Below, piece after piece: positions 1 to 10,924 of a stretch of 64,000 nt of DNA. Each line of letters opens with the position of its first letter. Position 1 is the first letter of the stretch. The notes beneath the pieces are model-generated. The model was not told the DNA's origin, did no database searches, and saw nothing but the letters and a program-made list of their open reading frames with translations. Origin of the DNA: Timema cristinae (lineage: Eukaryota > Arthropoda > Insecta > Phasmatodea > Timematidae); NCBI GenBank assembly GCA_039000515.1, contig JBCFYV010011135.1, forward strand, positions 25,972,419 to 26,036,418, written 5' to 3'. The position numbers were made by a program, and so were the translations under genes.

Positions 1-250
1 ACCTGTTAAAATTAATGTGGTTTTGTTTTTCAAGCAATTTGGCTGTTGGTAGCTTTACAAATATTCATACTTTAAAAAGTAACCGCCTATCAGACAAAGT
101 TATCGTGTTTACAACTTAAAAGTTGTACAACGGAAATGACCGATATAGGACGTGTTTTATTTACTACAAGGTACAAGATAAGAGCTTTTCAAAGTATATA
201 TTGTACAATTTTGGTTAATCACAATCACAAGGCTCAATTCTATTCCCACG

Positions 251-506
251 CGTTTCGATGGCCGCATGGTTTAGAAAGTCGTCACTTTCGCAATATATTC
301 TACTGCCAATGACGCTGAGATAGAGGTTCGATCCTTGTCGGGTGTATTGAGGGTGTTTTTTTTTGTTTTTTTTTTTTCTAAATGATTTTCCACTATTCTT
401 TTCACGCAAATATGGGTACTCTTCCTTTAAATTCAACCTTCATTATCCCTAGAGTAATTAATACATAGATGTATAGCCCGAACGGGTAGTAAGACGTGGT
501 AGCCAC
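251..506 (+). mobile_element. SINE family C, full-length copy
   Basis: SINE-C has a tRNA-Leu/Ser-like head: an A-box-like TGGCCGCATGGT near 262 and a B-box-like GGTTCGATCC near 326. A body follows with a T-rich stretch and a conserved block around CACGCAAATATGGGTAC. The tail is GTATAGCCCGAACGGGTAGT then AAGACGTGGT. Copies elsewhere end in GCGGTGCTAAAA. The tail is shared with SINE-A and SINE-B. The head recalls the tRNA-Leu pattern TGGCCGAGTGGTCTAAGGCGC; the exact tRNA parent is my inference. The copy runs straight into the next SINE-C. Confidence 0.85.
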
Positions 507-1012
507 GTGGCCTAACGCGCTACTCTCGCAGTTATTATTTCAGCACCACGTCTTACTACCCGTTGGGTAATACGCACTTACGCTAATGTGTAATGGTAGG
601 GTGATTGTAGATGAAATTGAGGACCTACAGTTTAACGTGGGATCCGAACCACGGTGGACGCCTGACACTCCCCACATTCCAAGATGTATTGTCAGAGGTT
701 AAGGAAGGGTTTGGCAATCAGATAAATCGTGCCGGGAACGAGGATTGAACCCCGTACCCTCAATATAGAAATCTTGACACCTTACCCCTAGACCACCAGG
801 TCACTTCTCTTTCTCAGTTGAATGGAATTCCGATGACAGGTATATCATGGTTCGAATCTCGGTCGGATGTAATGATAATAGTTTCTCCACTCTCCCTCCA
901 CGCAAATGTGGGTACACGTCCTTTAACTATAATCTTCGTCATCCCTAAACCCATCAGCGTAATTAGTACAAAAACGTATAGCTGAACGGGTAGTAAGACG
1001 TGGTGCTAAAAA
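507..1012 (+). mobile_element. SINE family C, interrupted by SINE-A
   Basis: The head (GTGGCCTAACGCGCTACTCT) begins directly after the tail of the preceding SINE-C. It is split at about 531 by a reverse SINE-A and resumes at about 805 with the B-box GGTTCGAATCTC (853-864), the CACGCAAATGTGGGTACA body block and the tail GAACGGGTAGTAAGACGTGG near 987. This gives a clear order: SINE-C first, SINE-A later. Confidence 0.8.
532..804 (-). mobile_element. SINE family A, nested in SINE-C
   Basis: SINE-A is a tRNA-derived SINE of about 280-300 bp. Read on its own strand it has a head GGTGACCTGGTGGTCTAGGG (A box) and GGTTCAATCCTC (B box). The body contains CCTTCCTTCACCTCTGACAA and CCACCGTGGTTCGGAT, and the tail is CGTATAACCCGAACGGGTAG then AAGACGCGGTGC plus (TAA)n. 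The head looks most like tRNA-Glu by eye (GGTCTAG in the D arm and GGGGTTC in the T arm). This diverged copy lies reversed inside a SINE-C head. Confidence 0.85.
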
Positions 1013-1292
1013 AATAAATAATATGTTTCCCAAAAATCTTGTGAAATATCTTTCATAAAAATTGTACCGTGTGTACCGGGATCTACGCTTACCTACCCCA
1101 TTTGATCCGTATGGCATAGTTGAGAGATAGGTAAAGCAAGACACGAACTACAAGTATGATTTTGTTTAGTGTGAAGTGATATTTGATGGTGATCGGTCAC
1201 TTTTATTAGCTCCTTGTGGTTAGTTGTAAGTACACTGGTTGGCGAGATGGTGAGTACTAACATCTTTTGTGAATTGACTAGGTAATATTTCT
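1013..1292. other. No recognised feature
   Basis: AT-rich DNA between a SINE-C tail and the 87-bp satellite. No convincing open frame or repeat was seen. Confidence 0.5.
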
Positions 1293-2494
1293 TTTAGGAT
1301 AGTACGTTTAATACTACACACCCAGCCCTAGCTCCTAGATATTTACTAGTTGTATAGCAGGACTTACAAACTAACTTAATCTAGGACAGTACGTCTAATA
1401 CTACACACCCAGCCCTAACTCCTAGATATTTACTAGTTGTATAACAGGACTTACAAACTAACTTAATCTAGGACAGTACGTTTAATACTACACACCCAGC
1501 CTTAGCTCCTAGATATTTACTTGTTGTATAACAGGACTTACAAACTAACTTAATCTAGGACAGTACGTCTAATACTACTCACCCAGTCCTAGCTCCTAGA
1601 TATTTACTAATTGGATAACAGGACTTACAAACTAACTTAATCTAGGACAGTACGTCTAATACTACACACCCAGACCTAAAACCTAGATATTTACTAGTTG
1701 TATAGCAGGACTTACAAACTAACCTAACCTACGACAGTACGTCTAATACTACACACCCAGCCCTAGCTCCTAGATATTTACTAGTTGTATAGCAGGACTT
1801 ACAAACTAACTTAATCTAGGACAGTACGTCTAATACTATACACCCAACCCTAGCTCCTAGATATTTACTAGTTGTATAGCAGGACTTACAAACTAACTTA
1901 ATCTAGGACAGTACGTCTAATACTACACACCCAGCCCTAGCTTCTAGATATTTACTAATTGGATAACATGACTCACAAACTAACTTAACTTAGGACAGTA
2001 CGTCTAATACTACACACCCAGCACTAGCTCCTAGATATTTACTAATTGGATAAAAGGACTTACAAACTAACTTAACTAAGGACATTATAGCTAATACTAC
2101 ACCCTAGCCCTAGCTCCTAGATATTTACTAATTGGATAACAGGACTTACAAACTAACTTAACCTAGGTCAGTACGTCTAATACTACACACACAGCACTAG
2201 CTCCTTGATATTTACTAATTTGATAACAGGACTTACAAACTAACTTAACCTAGGTCAGTACGTCTAATACTACACACCCAGCCCTAGCTCCTTGATATTT
2301 ACTAATTTGATAACAGGACTTACAAACTAACTTAACCTAGGTCAGTACGTCTAATACTACACACCCAGCCCTAGCTCCTGATATTTACTAATTGGATAAC
2401 AGGACTTACAAACTAACTTAACCTAGGTCAGTACGTCTAATACTACACCCCAGTCCTAGCTCCTTGATATTTACTAAATGTATTGCAGGACTTA
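1293..2494 (+). repeat. 87-bp satellite, about 14 copies
   Basis: Tandem array whose unit contains ACAGTACGTCTAATACTACA, CTCCTAGATATTTACTA and GGACTTACAAACTAACTTAA. Marker spacing is 87 bp (1386, 1473, 1560). Units differ by point changes such as TAGTTGTATAGCAGG against TAATTGGATAACAGG. The second form dominates the 3' half, so neighbouring units are more alike. The same satellite recurs in the opposite orientation at the far end of the window. Confidence 0.95.
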
Positions 2495-2907
2495 CGGAAT
2501 TGTGCCTGATTATCTAACGCATACAGAATTATTTTTCTTTGATTCGTTGAAATATAATATAATTTAACAAAACAAAGAAAACATCTATCTTTTTTATAGT
2601 AATATTATTATTATTAATAATACACACTTAAGAAGACAGCAAAGCGATTAAAATCATGATTTATAAAGTATGATAATTTTGAATATGTTAAACAATATAA
2701 CAAAAAAAAAACCACACTGAAATTTCAAGAGCTACTTTGAAATGTAAATATTGTCTGTTCTTTTGTTGACTTTAATGATCTGCATTATTGCCTATAGTAA
2801 GTAGTTCCATTAACCATTTTAGAGCATGACGTCATATTTTCATATTGATTTTTTTTCATCCTTTCTTATGTAATAATTGCATTTATCATTTGAGGGTTTA
2901 GGGAGGT
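2495..2907. other. AT-rich spacer, nothing recognised
   Basis: Mostly A/T with homopolymer runs and a short ATT cluster. No coding or repeat signal was identified. Confidence 0.5.
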
Positions 2908-3074
2908 ATTTATTTAGAGGGAGTGTACTCGAATTTGCGTGAGGGAGAGTGGAAAACTATTTTAGGTTTAGTCACCCTCACTACACCTGACTGAGATTCG
3001 AACCTTGATCTGTCACTCGGGCAGTTTAGTTTGCTGCGAGAGTAGCACCTTAGACCATGTGGACACCGAGGTAT
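2908..3074 (-). mobile_element. SINE family C, 3'-truncated
   Basis: Reverse SINE-C. It has the body block (GTGAGGGAGAGTGGAAAA), the reverse B box GATTCGAACCTTGATC and the reverse head near TTAGACCATGTGGACACC. The shared 3' tail is missing at the left edge. A TA microsatellite follows at about 3080-3095. Confidence 0.75.
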
Positions 3075-3379
3075 GTCATATATATATATATATTAATATT
3101 AATAGACATATTAATAATATTATAAATACTATAAATTAATATGTCTATGTATACAAATAAAAATAAATGTCTAATTATACTAAATTTCAGCCCCAAACGC
3201 TAATTTACCCTTAACATTGGCACGTAAAAAAAATTTAAGTTCAACCCCTTATAATTCGTGAACTGAAATTATTTTAAATAATTGAATCACTATTTATAAC
3301 TTTATAATTAACATTTTTTTTTAAACTGTGAAGTAAAATTTTGATGTTCAAATTACCTTTAACTGGAATGACGTAAACT
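3075..3379. other. AT-rich spacer
   Basis: TA-rich sequence with short ATTAATAT runs. No gene or repeat family recognised. Confidence 0.45.
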
Positions 3380-4518
3380 AGAGGATTCTAAACATAGGGT
3401 TATCAACATAGATAGGCTAAACAAAGGGTTATCAACAGATATGCTAAAGAAAGGGTTATCAACAGAGATAGTCTAAACATAGGGTTATCAACATAGATAG
3501 GCTAAACAAAGGGTTATCAACAGAGATATGCTAAAGAAAGGGTTATCAACAGAGATAGTCTAAACACAGGGTTATCAACAGAGATAGGCTAAACAGAGTT
3601 ATCAACAGAGATAGGCTAAACAAAGGGTTATCAACAGAGATAGTCTAAACAAAGGGTTATCAACAGAGATAGGCTAAACAGAGTTATCAACAGAGATAGT
3701 CTAAACATAGGGTTATCAACATAGATAGGCTAAACATAGGGTTTTCAACAGAGATAGGCTAAACATAGGGTTTTCAACATAGATAGGCTAAACATAGGGT
3801 TTTCAACAGATATGGGGTTATCAACAGAGATAGGCTAAGCATGGGGTTATCAACAGAGATAGGCTAAGCATGGGTTATCAACAGAGATAGGCTAAACAAA
3901 GGGTTATCAACAGAGATAGGCTAAACAAAGGGCTATCAACAGAGATAGGCTAAACAGAGTTATCAACATAGATAGGCTAAACAAAGGGTTATCAACAGAG
4001 ATAGGCTAAACAGAGTTATTAACAGAGATAGGCTAAACAAAGGGTTATCAACAGAGATAGTCTAAACATAGGGTTATCAACATAGATATGCTAAACATAG
4101 GGTTTTCAACAGAGATAGGCTAAACATAGGGTTTTCAACATAGATAGGCTAAACATAGGGTTTTCAACATAGATAGGCTAAACATAGGGTTTTCAACAGA
4201 TATAGGCTAAACATAGGGTTTTCAACATAGATAGGCTAAACATAGGGTTTTCAACAGATATAGGGTTATCAACATAGATATGCTAAACATAGGGTTATCA
4301 ACAGAGATAGGCTAAACATAGGGTTATCAACATAGATAGGCTAAACATAGGGTTTTCAACAGAGATAGGCTAAACATAGGGTTTTCAACAGATATAGGGT
4401 TATCAACAGAGGTAGGCTAAATATAGGGTTATCAACAGAGATAGGCTAAACAACGGGTTATCGACAGAGATATGCTAAACAAAGTGTTGTCAACAGAGAT
4501 ATGCTAAACAAAGGGGTT
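3380..4518 (+). repeat. 29-bp minisatellite, about 39 units
   Basis: Tandem repeat of GATAGGCTAAACAAAGGG plus TTATCAACAGA (29 bp). Variants include loss of AAAGGG, GGGTTATC against GGGTTTTC, CAACAGAG against CAACATAG, and shortened units. Variant blocks recur: the order at 3720-3830 resembles 4100-4270. Confidence 0.95.
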
Positions 4519-5217
4519 AAGTCCCATGAATGATTAGTTACAAAGGACTTTAGGAATATATCAACAAGTTAATGTGAATTGTTCCACCTTATATTTAAGG
4601 CTAACCCCACTTGCTGGGCAGTGGCGTAGCGTGAGGGGTAACTAGGGGGGAAAATAGCACACATGGGTAAATTACAGTTTTATATATAAAGGAACTTTTT
4701 TTTTGTTTATAAAATACACGAGTAGATCTAGTACTATTCTTAGCTATGAGATAATTCCTTCCTTATGAAAATTGTATTGTTGTCTGTTACCCTCCACCCC
4801 CTCTCCCTATCCGTGCTCTCCATCTTACTACCTATCCGTCCGGGCTATATGCACTAAAAGGAGGGGGTTAGGGGGTTATTCATTTAGTTGCTAGAATTAA
4901 AGTAAAGTGCACCCACGTTTGCTTGCAATACACTCGGTCAACTGTCTATGGCAGTTTTTTCCACAATGGTGGCCCGCGAGACAAATGAGGCCTGCGGTGA
5001 CTGAAAATGCGAAATACTAATTATCTTGAGAGAAAATTAAAGGGGAACCTTTGGTGGAAGATGTGAAATAGATAGTGATTCATATATAGTAATGTATTTA
5101 ATAAGATCATGATTTCATTTTTTCGTTAAAAATTTTATTTGCGGTATTTAACGTGTAATTTTCTGAACTGACAAATTATATCAGCACATGACTCATAAAC
5201 TGTCTTAAATTTAGAAC
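4519..5217. other. Unclassified intergenic stretch
   Basis: No ORF of note. Around 4951-5010 a short stretch (GTGGCCCGCGAGACAAATGA) recalls hAT-type ends, but no matching partner end was found, so no element is called. Confidence 0.35.
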
Positions 5218-5412
5218 AACCCGCTTTAGTGGGCGCGTGGTCTAATGCACCACTTTCGCAGTAGACCAATGACGGGGAGACCAAGGTTTGACTCTTGGTC
5301 GGGTGCACTTAGTCTAAATATAACCTTCTTAATCCCTACAACCATTAGAGTAATTAGTACATAAGCGTATAGCCCGAACGATTAGTAAGACGCGGTTATA
5401 TAAAAAAAAGTC
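5218..5412 (+). mobile_element. SINE family C, internal deletion
   Basis: Head GGGCGCGTGGTCTAATGCAC, B-box-like GGTTTGACTCTTGGTC and tail TAAGCGTATAGCCCGAACGA then TTAGTAAGACGCGGT. About 60-70 bp of the T-rich body is missing between GGTGCACTTAG and TCTAAATATAACC, so this is an internally deleted copy. Confidence 0.75.
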
Positions 5413-5469
5413 TAGAACTAACATAACACCCCAGCCACCTGCCTTTAATTCATCACTGTGAAAGGGTCC

Positions 5470-5565
5470 ACTTATTTCATCAATGATAAAGTTTTCGGTC
5501 GGGAATTGCACCAGGGACCGTTAACTCAGAAGACAGACGTGCAACTCACTGAGCTAAAGGTGTCA
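5470..5565 (-). repeat. tRNA-like segment (pseudo-tRNA or SINE head)
   Basis: Read on the minus strand it has a TTAGCTCAGTGAGTTGCACG-like D arm and GGTGCAATTCCCGACCG as a T-arm-like sequence. The acceptor stem and anticodon arm do not pair convincingly. It is most likely a degenerate tRNA-derived SINE head. Confidence 0.4.
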
Positions 5566-5667
5566 GAACGATTGCATTTTACTTTGCGTTTATTTGATTA
5601 ATAAAAATATTAATACATTATACATTTATAATGCTAAGTTTTTTTTGGGAAATTAATATCGTCCATC

Positions 5668-6080
5668 ATATCAGTTCCTGGCTCGCGCGAGGTTTGGTAG
5701 TAAAAGGGAAAGGAAAAGACAAGAAATGTGTGCAGTACATTCGTATTTGAATGATTACTCGACATTTCCCGCGGTGACGATGGGGGACAAAGTGACAAAG
5801 TTTCTTGTTAATAACTACAGTATGTATCTGTTATGACAGAATGAAGATTTGTGCACAGTGCTTATCTGTGAAGACATTCTAAAATGGTCAAAAAACGGAC
5901 TTTTCAATGCAGTTTTTATCCAAATATAATTTAATATTTCACCAATGTTCAGTATTAGGAACTTCTATTAACTCTTTATCTCCATTAATGTTTAATTAGA
6001 AATGATGCACGTGCAATAGTGTTGGTGTAAATTTACTATTTCTAGTCGACTGTATCACAGAGTTGGTTGACGTGCGATGC
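5668..6080 (+). repeat. 0.4-kb dispersed repeat, copy 1 of 2
   Basis: Begins near GGCTCGCGCGAGGTTTG and runs through CATTTCCCGCGGTGACGATG and TTATCTCCATTAATGTTTAA. Nearly the same sequence lies at 53966-54378 in the same orientation, with roughly one difference per 20-25 bases by eye. A short frame of about 40 codons is open in both copies. Several differences change the amino acid (TACATT/TAAATT, GTGACA/GCGACA), so a conserved protein is unlikely. The family was not recognised. Confidence 0.7.
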
Positions 6081-6481
6081 AAGTTCATAATTTTATGGGA
6101 TTACTCAATTTATCCTTGACTCGCGTTTCAAACTGATATATTTGGCGCTTGGCATTAAAAACTTTGGAACGCCCTGGTCAAGTTGATTTTTTTTTTTTTG
6201 TTCTCACGTACTTATAATGGTATTGGTAGAAAATGAAGTGGTGTTATGAGATGGCATGGATAAAAGGTTAGAGCATAATGGACCCATTGAGGTTTTAACT
6301 GCTTTGCGGCCGTGCTGTGAACTAACAACAATAAGTTAAAAGCTCAAAATACTTTATGTAAAACTGTCATAAGTACAGCTTTAAAAAATAAAAGTAAATT
6401 AAAGAATCATTCTTCCGGATGAAGAGTAGCAATCCGGAATATATTGATGTATTTTACAAATTCAATCATTAGAACTAAGTA
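6081..6481. other. AT-rich spacer
   Basis: No recognised gene or family. Confidence 0.4.
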
Positions 6482-6738
6482 CCCGCCTCGGCGGAGTAGT
6501 TATTTAACGCGCTAGTTTCGTGTTGAGTTAGACTGCAAAAGACGGGAAGATTGAGGTTCAAATATCGCTCGGGTGAACTGTGGGTGGTTTTACCTAAATG
6601 ATTTTCCACTTTCTCACCATGCAAATGGAGGTTCACTTTCTCTGTATTCAACCTTTCCAATTCCTAACTCATTAGCGTGATTAGTACTTAGGCGTATAAC
6701 CCGAACGGGTAGTAAGACGTGGTGGTAAAAAAAAAAAT
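6482..6738 (+). mobile_element. SINE family B, full length
   Basis: SINE-B head is CCCGCCTCGGCGGAGTAGTT, followed by TTAACGCGCTAGTTTCGTG, B-box-like GAGGTTCAAATATC, a body with CTAAATGATTTTCCAC and the shared tail GCGTATAACCCGAACGGGTA then AAGACGTGG plus poly-A. Body and tail match SINE-C and only the head differs. It sits head-out against a reverse SINE-B about 65 bp away. Confidence 0.88.
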
Positions 6739-6803
6739 CTTGAAATATAAACATTGATCAAAAATTCTTAAAATTTGTAATACGAAATAGTATACAGTAC
6801 ATT

Positions 6804-7083
6804 ATTATTTATTATTATTACTATTATTATTATTTAGCACCGCGTCTTACTACCCGTTCGAGTTATACGCTTTAAGTACTAATTACGCTAATGTATTAGG
6901 CATTGGGAAGGTTGAATTAGAGGAAGTGAACCTGCATTTGCATGGTGAGAAAGTGGAAAACCATTTAGGAAAAACCCCCCTCAGTTCACCCGACCGAGAT
7001 TCGAACCTCGATCTCCCCGTCCTCAGCAGTCGAGCTCAACACGACTAGCGCGTTAGCCAACTACGCCACCGAGGCGGGTTATA
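6804..7083 (-). mobile_element. SINE family B with 13-bp target duplication
   Basis: Reverse copy: (ATT)n, TAGCACCGCGTCTTACTACC, body, reverse B box GATTCGAACCTCGATC and head end at CCACCGAGGCGGGTT. TATACAGTACATT occurs at 6791-6803 and again at 7084-7096, a clear target-site duplication. The insertion splits a copy of dispersed repeat R, which continues at 7084. Confidence 0.92.
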
Positions 7084-8010
7084 TATACAGTACATTGTTT
7101 GAAGAAACACTCCACCATAAAAGCATAAATGAAATAATATACATTGTCACAGAAACATTGAGAAAACAGGTACATCCTGTCCACCAGAGAACATAAAATT
7201 TTCTTTTCTTTCGTGGAGATCTGAAAATGTGAAATTGATTTATATATGCTTATATTTCAGAAATTATTGGTTTGATAAAAACATATTTCAAGCAAATTAT
7301 TTAAATTTTTAACAGTACTCTAACTCAACAATGGTAAGTTCTTTCATATCTCAAATAATTGCGAAGAAATGATGAAAATTGGAGAATTTCCTCCATGTAA
7401 AGTACCTTCAAAGTCATTTTCATGAGAAGATGAGAATTGTCATCTTATTTATTGTGATAATCAGTGTTTAGATATAAAATTTAACCAAATTCGTTGGAGT
7501 GAATTTTGATAAAAATCTATTGTTTCGTTTTTCCCTTCAGTAATATATCCTCAAATTTAAGGTTAGATATCCAATTTCAAAAACCCCTCGGGGGACCTTA
7601 TGATAACCCTAGATACCAAGTTTTAGCTCAATAGGTAAAATTGTTTTGGCTCTAGCCTGAGGTGCGGACGGACGGACAGAGATGGACAGAAAGAGAGAGA
7701 GAGAAAGAGAAAAAGAGAGAGACAAGAGAGAGAGAGACAAGAGAGACAAGAGAGACGAGAGAGACGAGAAAGATGAGAAAGATAGAGATACAGAGAGAGA
7801 GAGACGATAGAGATAGACTGAGAGAGAGAGACAGACAGAAAGAGACCGAGACATAGAGAGAGAGAGACAGACTTGCAAAAATCACTTTTATTGTTATTTC
7901 AGGAGGTCATAAAACGTTGACATTTATCAAAATCTCAAGTTTGATTTAACACTCTCAATACTCCTCTCTTTGAGAGGTCGAGAGAAATTAAAGGAGCAAC
8001 TTGATAGGAC
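7084..8010 (+). repeat. Dispersed repeat R, copy 1
   Basis: R is an unclassified interspersed family of roughly 0.8-0.9 kb. Landmarks are GTACATTGTTTGAAGAAAC-like sequence, ATAAATGAAATAATATACAT, a block CCTTATGATAACCCTAGATA then CCAAGTTTTAGCTCAATAGG, a purine-rich GACGGACGGACAG segment, and an end resembling CTCGAGAGAAA. Other copies lie at 8945-9440 (reverse), 19470-20262, 20690-20870 (partial) and 21660-22030. In this copy the GACGGACAG segment has expanded into a GA-rich microsatellite. Confidence 0.65.
7672..7872 (+). repeat. GA-rich microsatellite inside repeat R
   Basis: About 200 bp of GAGAGACAGAGA-type purine repeat. It replaces the short GACAGACAGACAG stretch seen at the same place in other R copies. 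Apparent long frames on both strands here (Arg/Glu-rich or Leu/Ser-rich) are low-complexity artefacts. Confidence 0.9.
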
Positions 8011-8185
8011 AAACATTTAAAATATGTTGTACAGAAAGTCGTACCGAGTTAAGGCGTTACTACACTGTCACATTTATTTTATATATAACGTTCTCTGATA
8101 AAAGAAATATGACGTAACTTTTACCATCCTTTAAAGATCTTTTATAAAATAATAGATTTTACAAATATTTGATAGAATTTGCCTC

Positions 8186-8673
8186 AGGGTTCGGCCAGAC
8201 TGACAAGCACGCGAGGGAGCGCGTGAGCTACTAGGTGGCCAGACTGGCGCGCGTGTGAGCGAGCGCGTGACTAGCAGATAGCTCTCTATAGTTGTTGACG
8301 AGGAGGCAAAGGTTCGAATCTTGGCTCACTGAACTGAGGGTGGTTTTTGACAAGTGATTTATTGTTGTGGTTTTCCCATCCTCTATCCATGCTAATGGTG
8401 ATGTATATCTGTAAAGGCCTACTTTGAATATAATATTGAAGTATTTTAACGTATCGGATATATATATATATATATAGTTTATGATCTTACCAATTAAATT
8501 AGGCCGTTGTAGCAAGAGTGCTAAACCTATCGATAGTAATAAAAATGTCAATGAACCAACATACAGTAATATTGTCTAGCGCCTGTAAACTAGACTGTTC
8601 CGGCTCGAGCGTGCGCGCTTCAAAAATAGAACCAGTTCTATCTTTCAAGCGCGCGCTCGCTCCAGTCTGGCCG
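8186..8673 (-). mobile_element. TIR element carrying tRNA-like segment, solo copy
   Basis: Ends are AGGGTTCGGCCAGACTG on the left and CAGTCTGGCCG on the right, an inverted pair, with GCGAGCGAGCGCG-type sequence just inside each end. The interior has a tRNA-like segment with B-box GGTTCGAATCTTGGCTC (8310-8326), TTACCAATTAAATTAGGCC and an imperfect palindrome around AGAACCAGTTCT. There is no transposase frame. It is non-autonomous, and the CAGGG-like start hints at hAT (inference). The same element builds the 26.4-32.2 kb array in the other orientation. Confidence 0.75.
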
Positions 8674-8944
8674 TCATCTTTCTGTTTTATCAAATCAAAT
8701 GGTGAAATCTTCAAGTAAAGAAGCTAAAATATACATTTGTCCAATATGTAGACACAAGCTCCACAATTGTTATCGCAAACATTTTTTTTACTTCTAATTA
8801 ATATATTCTATTTAATAACCAAGTTTTTCTAAAGTTTCATAGTTTATTCTTAAATATTTTTGACATTACTGGAGTCCATTTGTATAATCACATATAGTTT
8901 ACGAATTTTTAAGAAAATGTTATGTAATGTAATAACAAACAATT

Positions 8945-9434
8945 TTAATTTTCTCTCGACACTCCGGAAAGAGAAGTATTGTGATTGTCAAAAAAAATAA
9001 ATTTGAACTCGATATTTTGATATATTTCGACGTTTCAAGATACCATGAAACAGAAAAAGTTTTCTTCTCGATGTCATCTGTCCGTCCGTCTGTCTGTCTG
9101 TCAGGCTGGAGGCGAAACTATTTTACCGATTGGGCTAAAATTTGGTATATGGGGCTTGCATAAGATTCACCCCCCCCCCCTCCCCAGGGGTTATTTTTTA
9201 AAATTTGATATCAATCCCTAAAATTTAGATCACCTTACAAAAGGGAAAACATAGCTAAAATAGATTTGATAAAAATTCACTTTAACAATTTTGATTAAAT
9301 TTTGTATCCAGGTATTGTTTAACATTTAAAAAAAAGATGCAGCCCTATTTTTCACGTGAAGTAAGTTACATAAACAGAAATTTACAATTTTGATCATTTC
9401 TTCGCAACTATTTGAGACACGAAATAACTTATTG

Positions 9435-9440
<6 letters not shown>
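8945..9440 (-). repeat. Dispersed repeat R, reverse copy
   Basis: Starts with TTTTCTCTCGACACTCCGG and AGTATTGTGATTGTCAAAAA, then CTGTCCGTCCGTCTGTCTGT and CCGATTGGGCTAAAATTTGG, matching R in reverse. It includes a C-run near 9171. It ends near CGCAACTATTTGAGACACGA. Confidence 0.65.
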
Positions 9441-9490
<50 letters not shown>

Positions 9491-9676
9491 TAGCACCGCG
9501 TCTTACTACCCGTTCGGGTTATACGCACTTACGCTAATGTGTAATGGTAGGGTGATTGTGAGATGAAATGGAGGACCTACAGTTTAACGTGGGATCCGAA
9601 CCACACATTCACAAGTTGTGATTAATACACGTCTTGTCAGAGGTGAAGGAAGGGTTTGGTAATCGGATAAATTTGT
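9441..9676 (-). mobile_element. SINE family A, headless copy (A2 subtype)
   Basis: A long (ATT)n is followed by AGCACCGCGTCTTACTACCC and the body, including GTGATTAATACACGTCTTGT that marks subtype A2. The CCACGGTGGAGGCCTGGC block is deleted after CCGAACCAC. The tRNA head is missing beyond GGATAAATTTGTT, so the copy is 5'-truncated and internally deleted. Confidence 0.85.
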
Positions 9677-9706
9677 TGGGGGATAGTACTATTAGTTTAT
9701 GAACTA

Positions 9707-9709
9707 TAA

Positions 9710-9763
<54 letters not shown>

Positions 9764-9797
9764 TATATAATATACACACACACACACCCCCCCCCAG
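9707..9797. repeat. (TA)n, (AC)n and (C)n microsatellites
   Basis: A TA run of about 50 bp, then CACACACACA and a C-run. Simple repeats only. Confidence 0.95.
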
Positions 9798-9799
9798 AC

Positions 9800-10920
9800 C
9801 TCTCAATGTTTCTGTAACAGTGTATATAATATAATATATGATCTTTGGTATTTCCTTTCACGGATCTTACGAGATTTTAGCACTAATTGGCTCTATCTTA
9901 AGATAAAGGTGGAAGAAATTTTATTTTATGTCAACTCTATTATCACCTATTTTATATACTAAATGTATTCTTTAAAAAAAAAGTAATATTACAGTGTAAT
10001 ACCGTCCTTGTGGTGTACTCATAAGAATAACACACTGAAACGTAATATCTCAAATTCAAACGGTCCCGATAAACTTTGTTTATCAAAATTATCACTTCTT
10101 GTATGTTTTTGTGGTCTGTACTTTGATACCGAAGAACTTTGAACTTTAAATAACAAGAAAAACAAGGGACAATTTGAAATTTCAAGTTGTCTTTACTGTA
10201 TTTACAATTCAAATTTGAGATAACTAGTCAAAAGTTTAATCACACACACACACACACAAATATGGGTATTTCAAACAAATGAAAGCACATTAAGAGAAGT
10301 TAAAAAAAAATCCATCGATAAAAACAATATTCAGTCTTAAGAGACTTGTTTTTATTAAGGTGAGATGGAATGAATCAAAATAAACTAGTATTTCTATTAA
10401 TTAAATTCTAATAAAACACTCTGTTAACGATAGTATATAAACTAGCTTTACAAACTTAAAAAATGATATAGTATATCAATTACAGGGCAAATTCCTAAAA
10501 AAAAAACCCAACTAAAATACCCCCAATGTTTTTATTAGTTTCAATGCTATATTTATTATTACTCTAGTTTAAATAATTGTACATATAAAATAATAGGGTA
10601 TCTAATAATTTAATATTGGTGTTTAATAGTAAGAGTATTATTTAATATTAGACCTCGATCTCTCTATTTCAAAAAATGATAAACACATCTTGTTAAGAAT
10701 TTTGTCATATTCTTATCTTTACTAATCGCTTTCTCTTTGGATTTCAAGTTAAAATACCTCTTGTAATCTCTCTTTGGTAATCGAGTATTCATCAGCACAT
10801 TATATCTATAAAAATATTTCAGTCCCGCAATATATGTCAAAATTTAAAAAAAAAACTCCATGTGTAGGTTATTTGGTTTATTATTCAAATAACTTTAGAT
10901 GAGTTATTAAAAGAAAAAAC
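9800..10920. other. AT-rich intergenic DNA
   Basis: More than 1 kb without a recognisable gene. A CA dinucleotide run lies near 10240-10257 and there are several A-runs. The longest frame (86 codons, minus strand, ending near 9952) has no recognised domain and AT-driven composition. Confidence 0.5.
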
Positions 10921-10924
10921 TTTT

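Noticed and set aside
1293..2494. CRISPR-like array
   Set aside because: Repeats are contiguous 87-bp units with no unique spacers, in a eukaryotic context.
4951..5060. hAT transposon end
   Set aside because: Only a short word resembles hAT termini, with no matching partner or target duplication.
7609..7885. Leu/Ser-rich and Arg/Glu-rich frames
   Set aside because: Translation of a GA/CT microsatellite on both strands.
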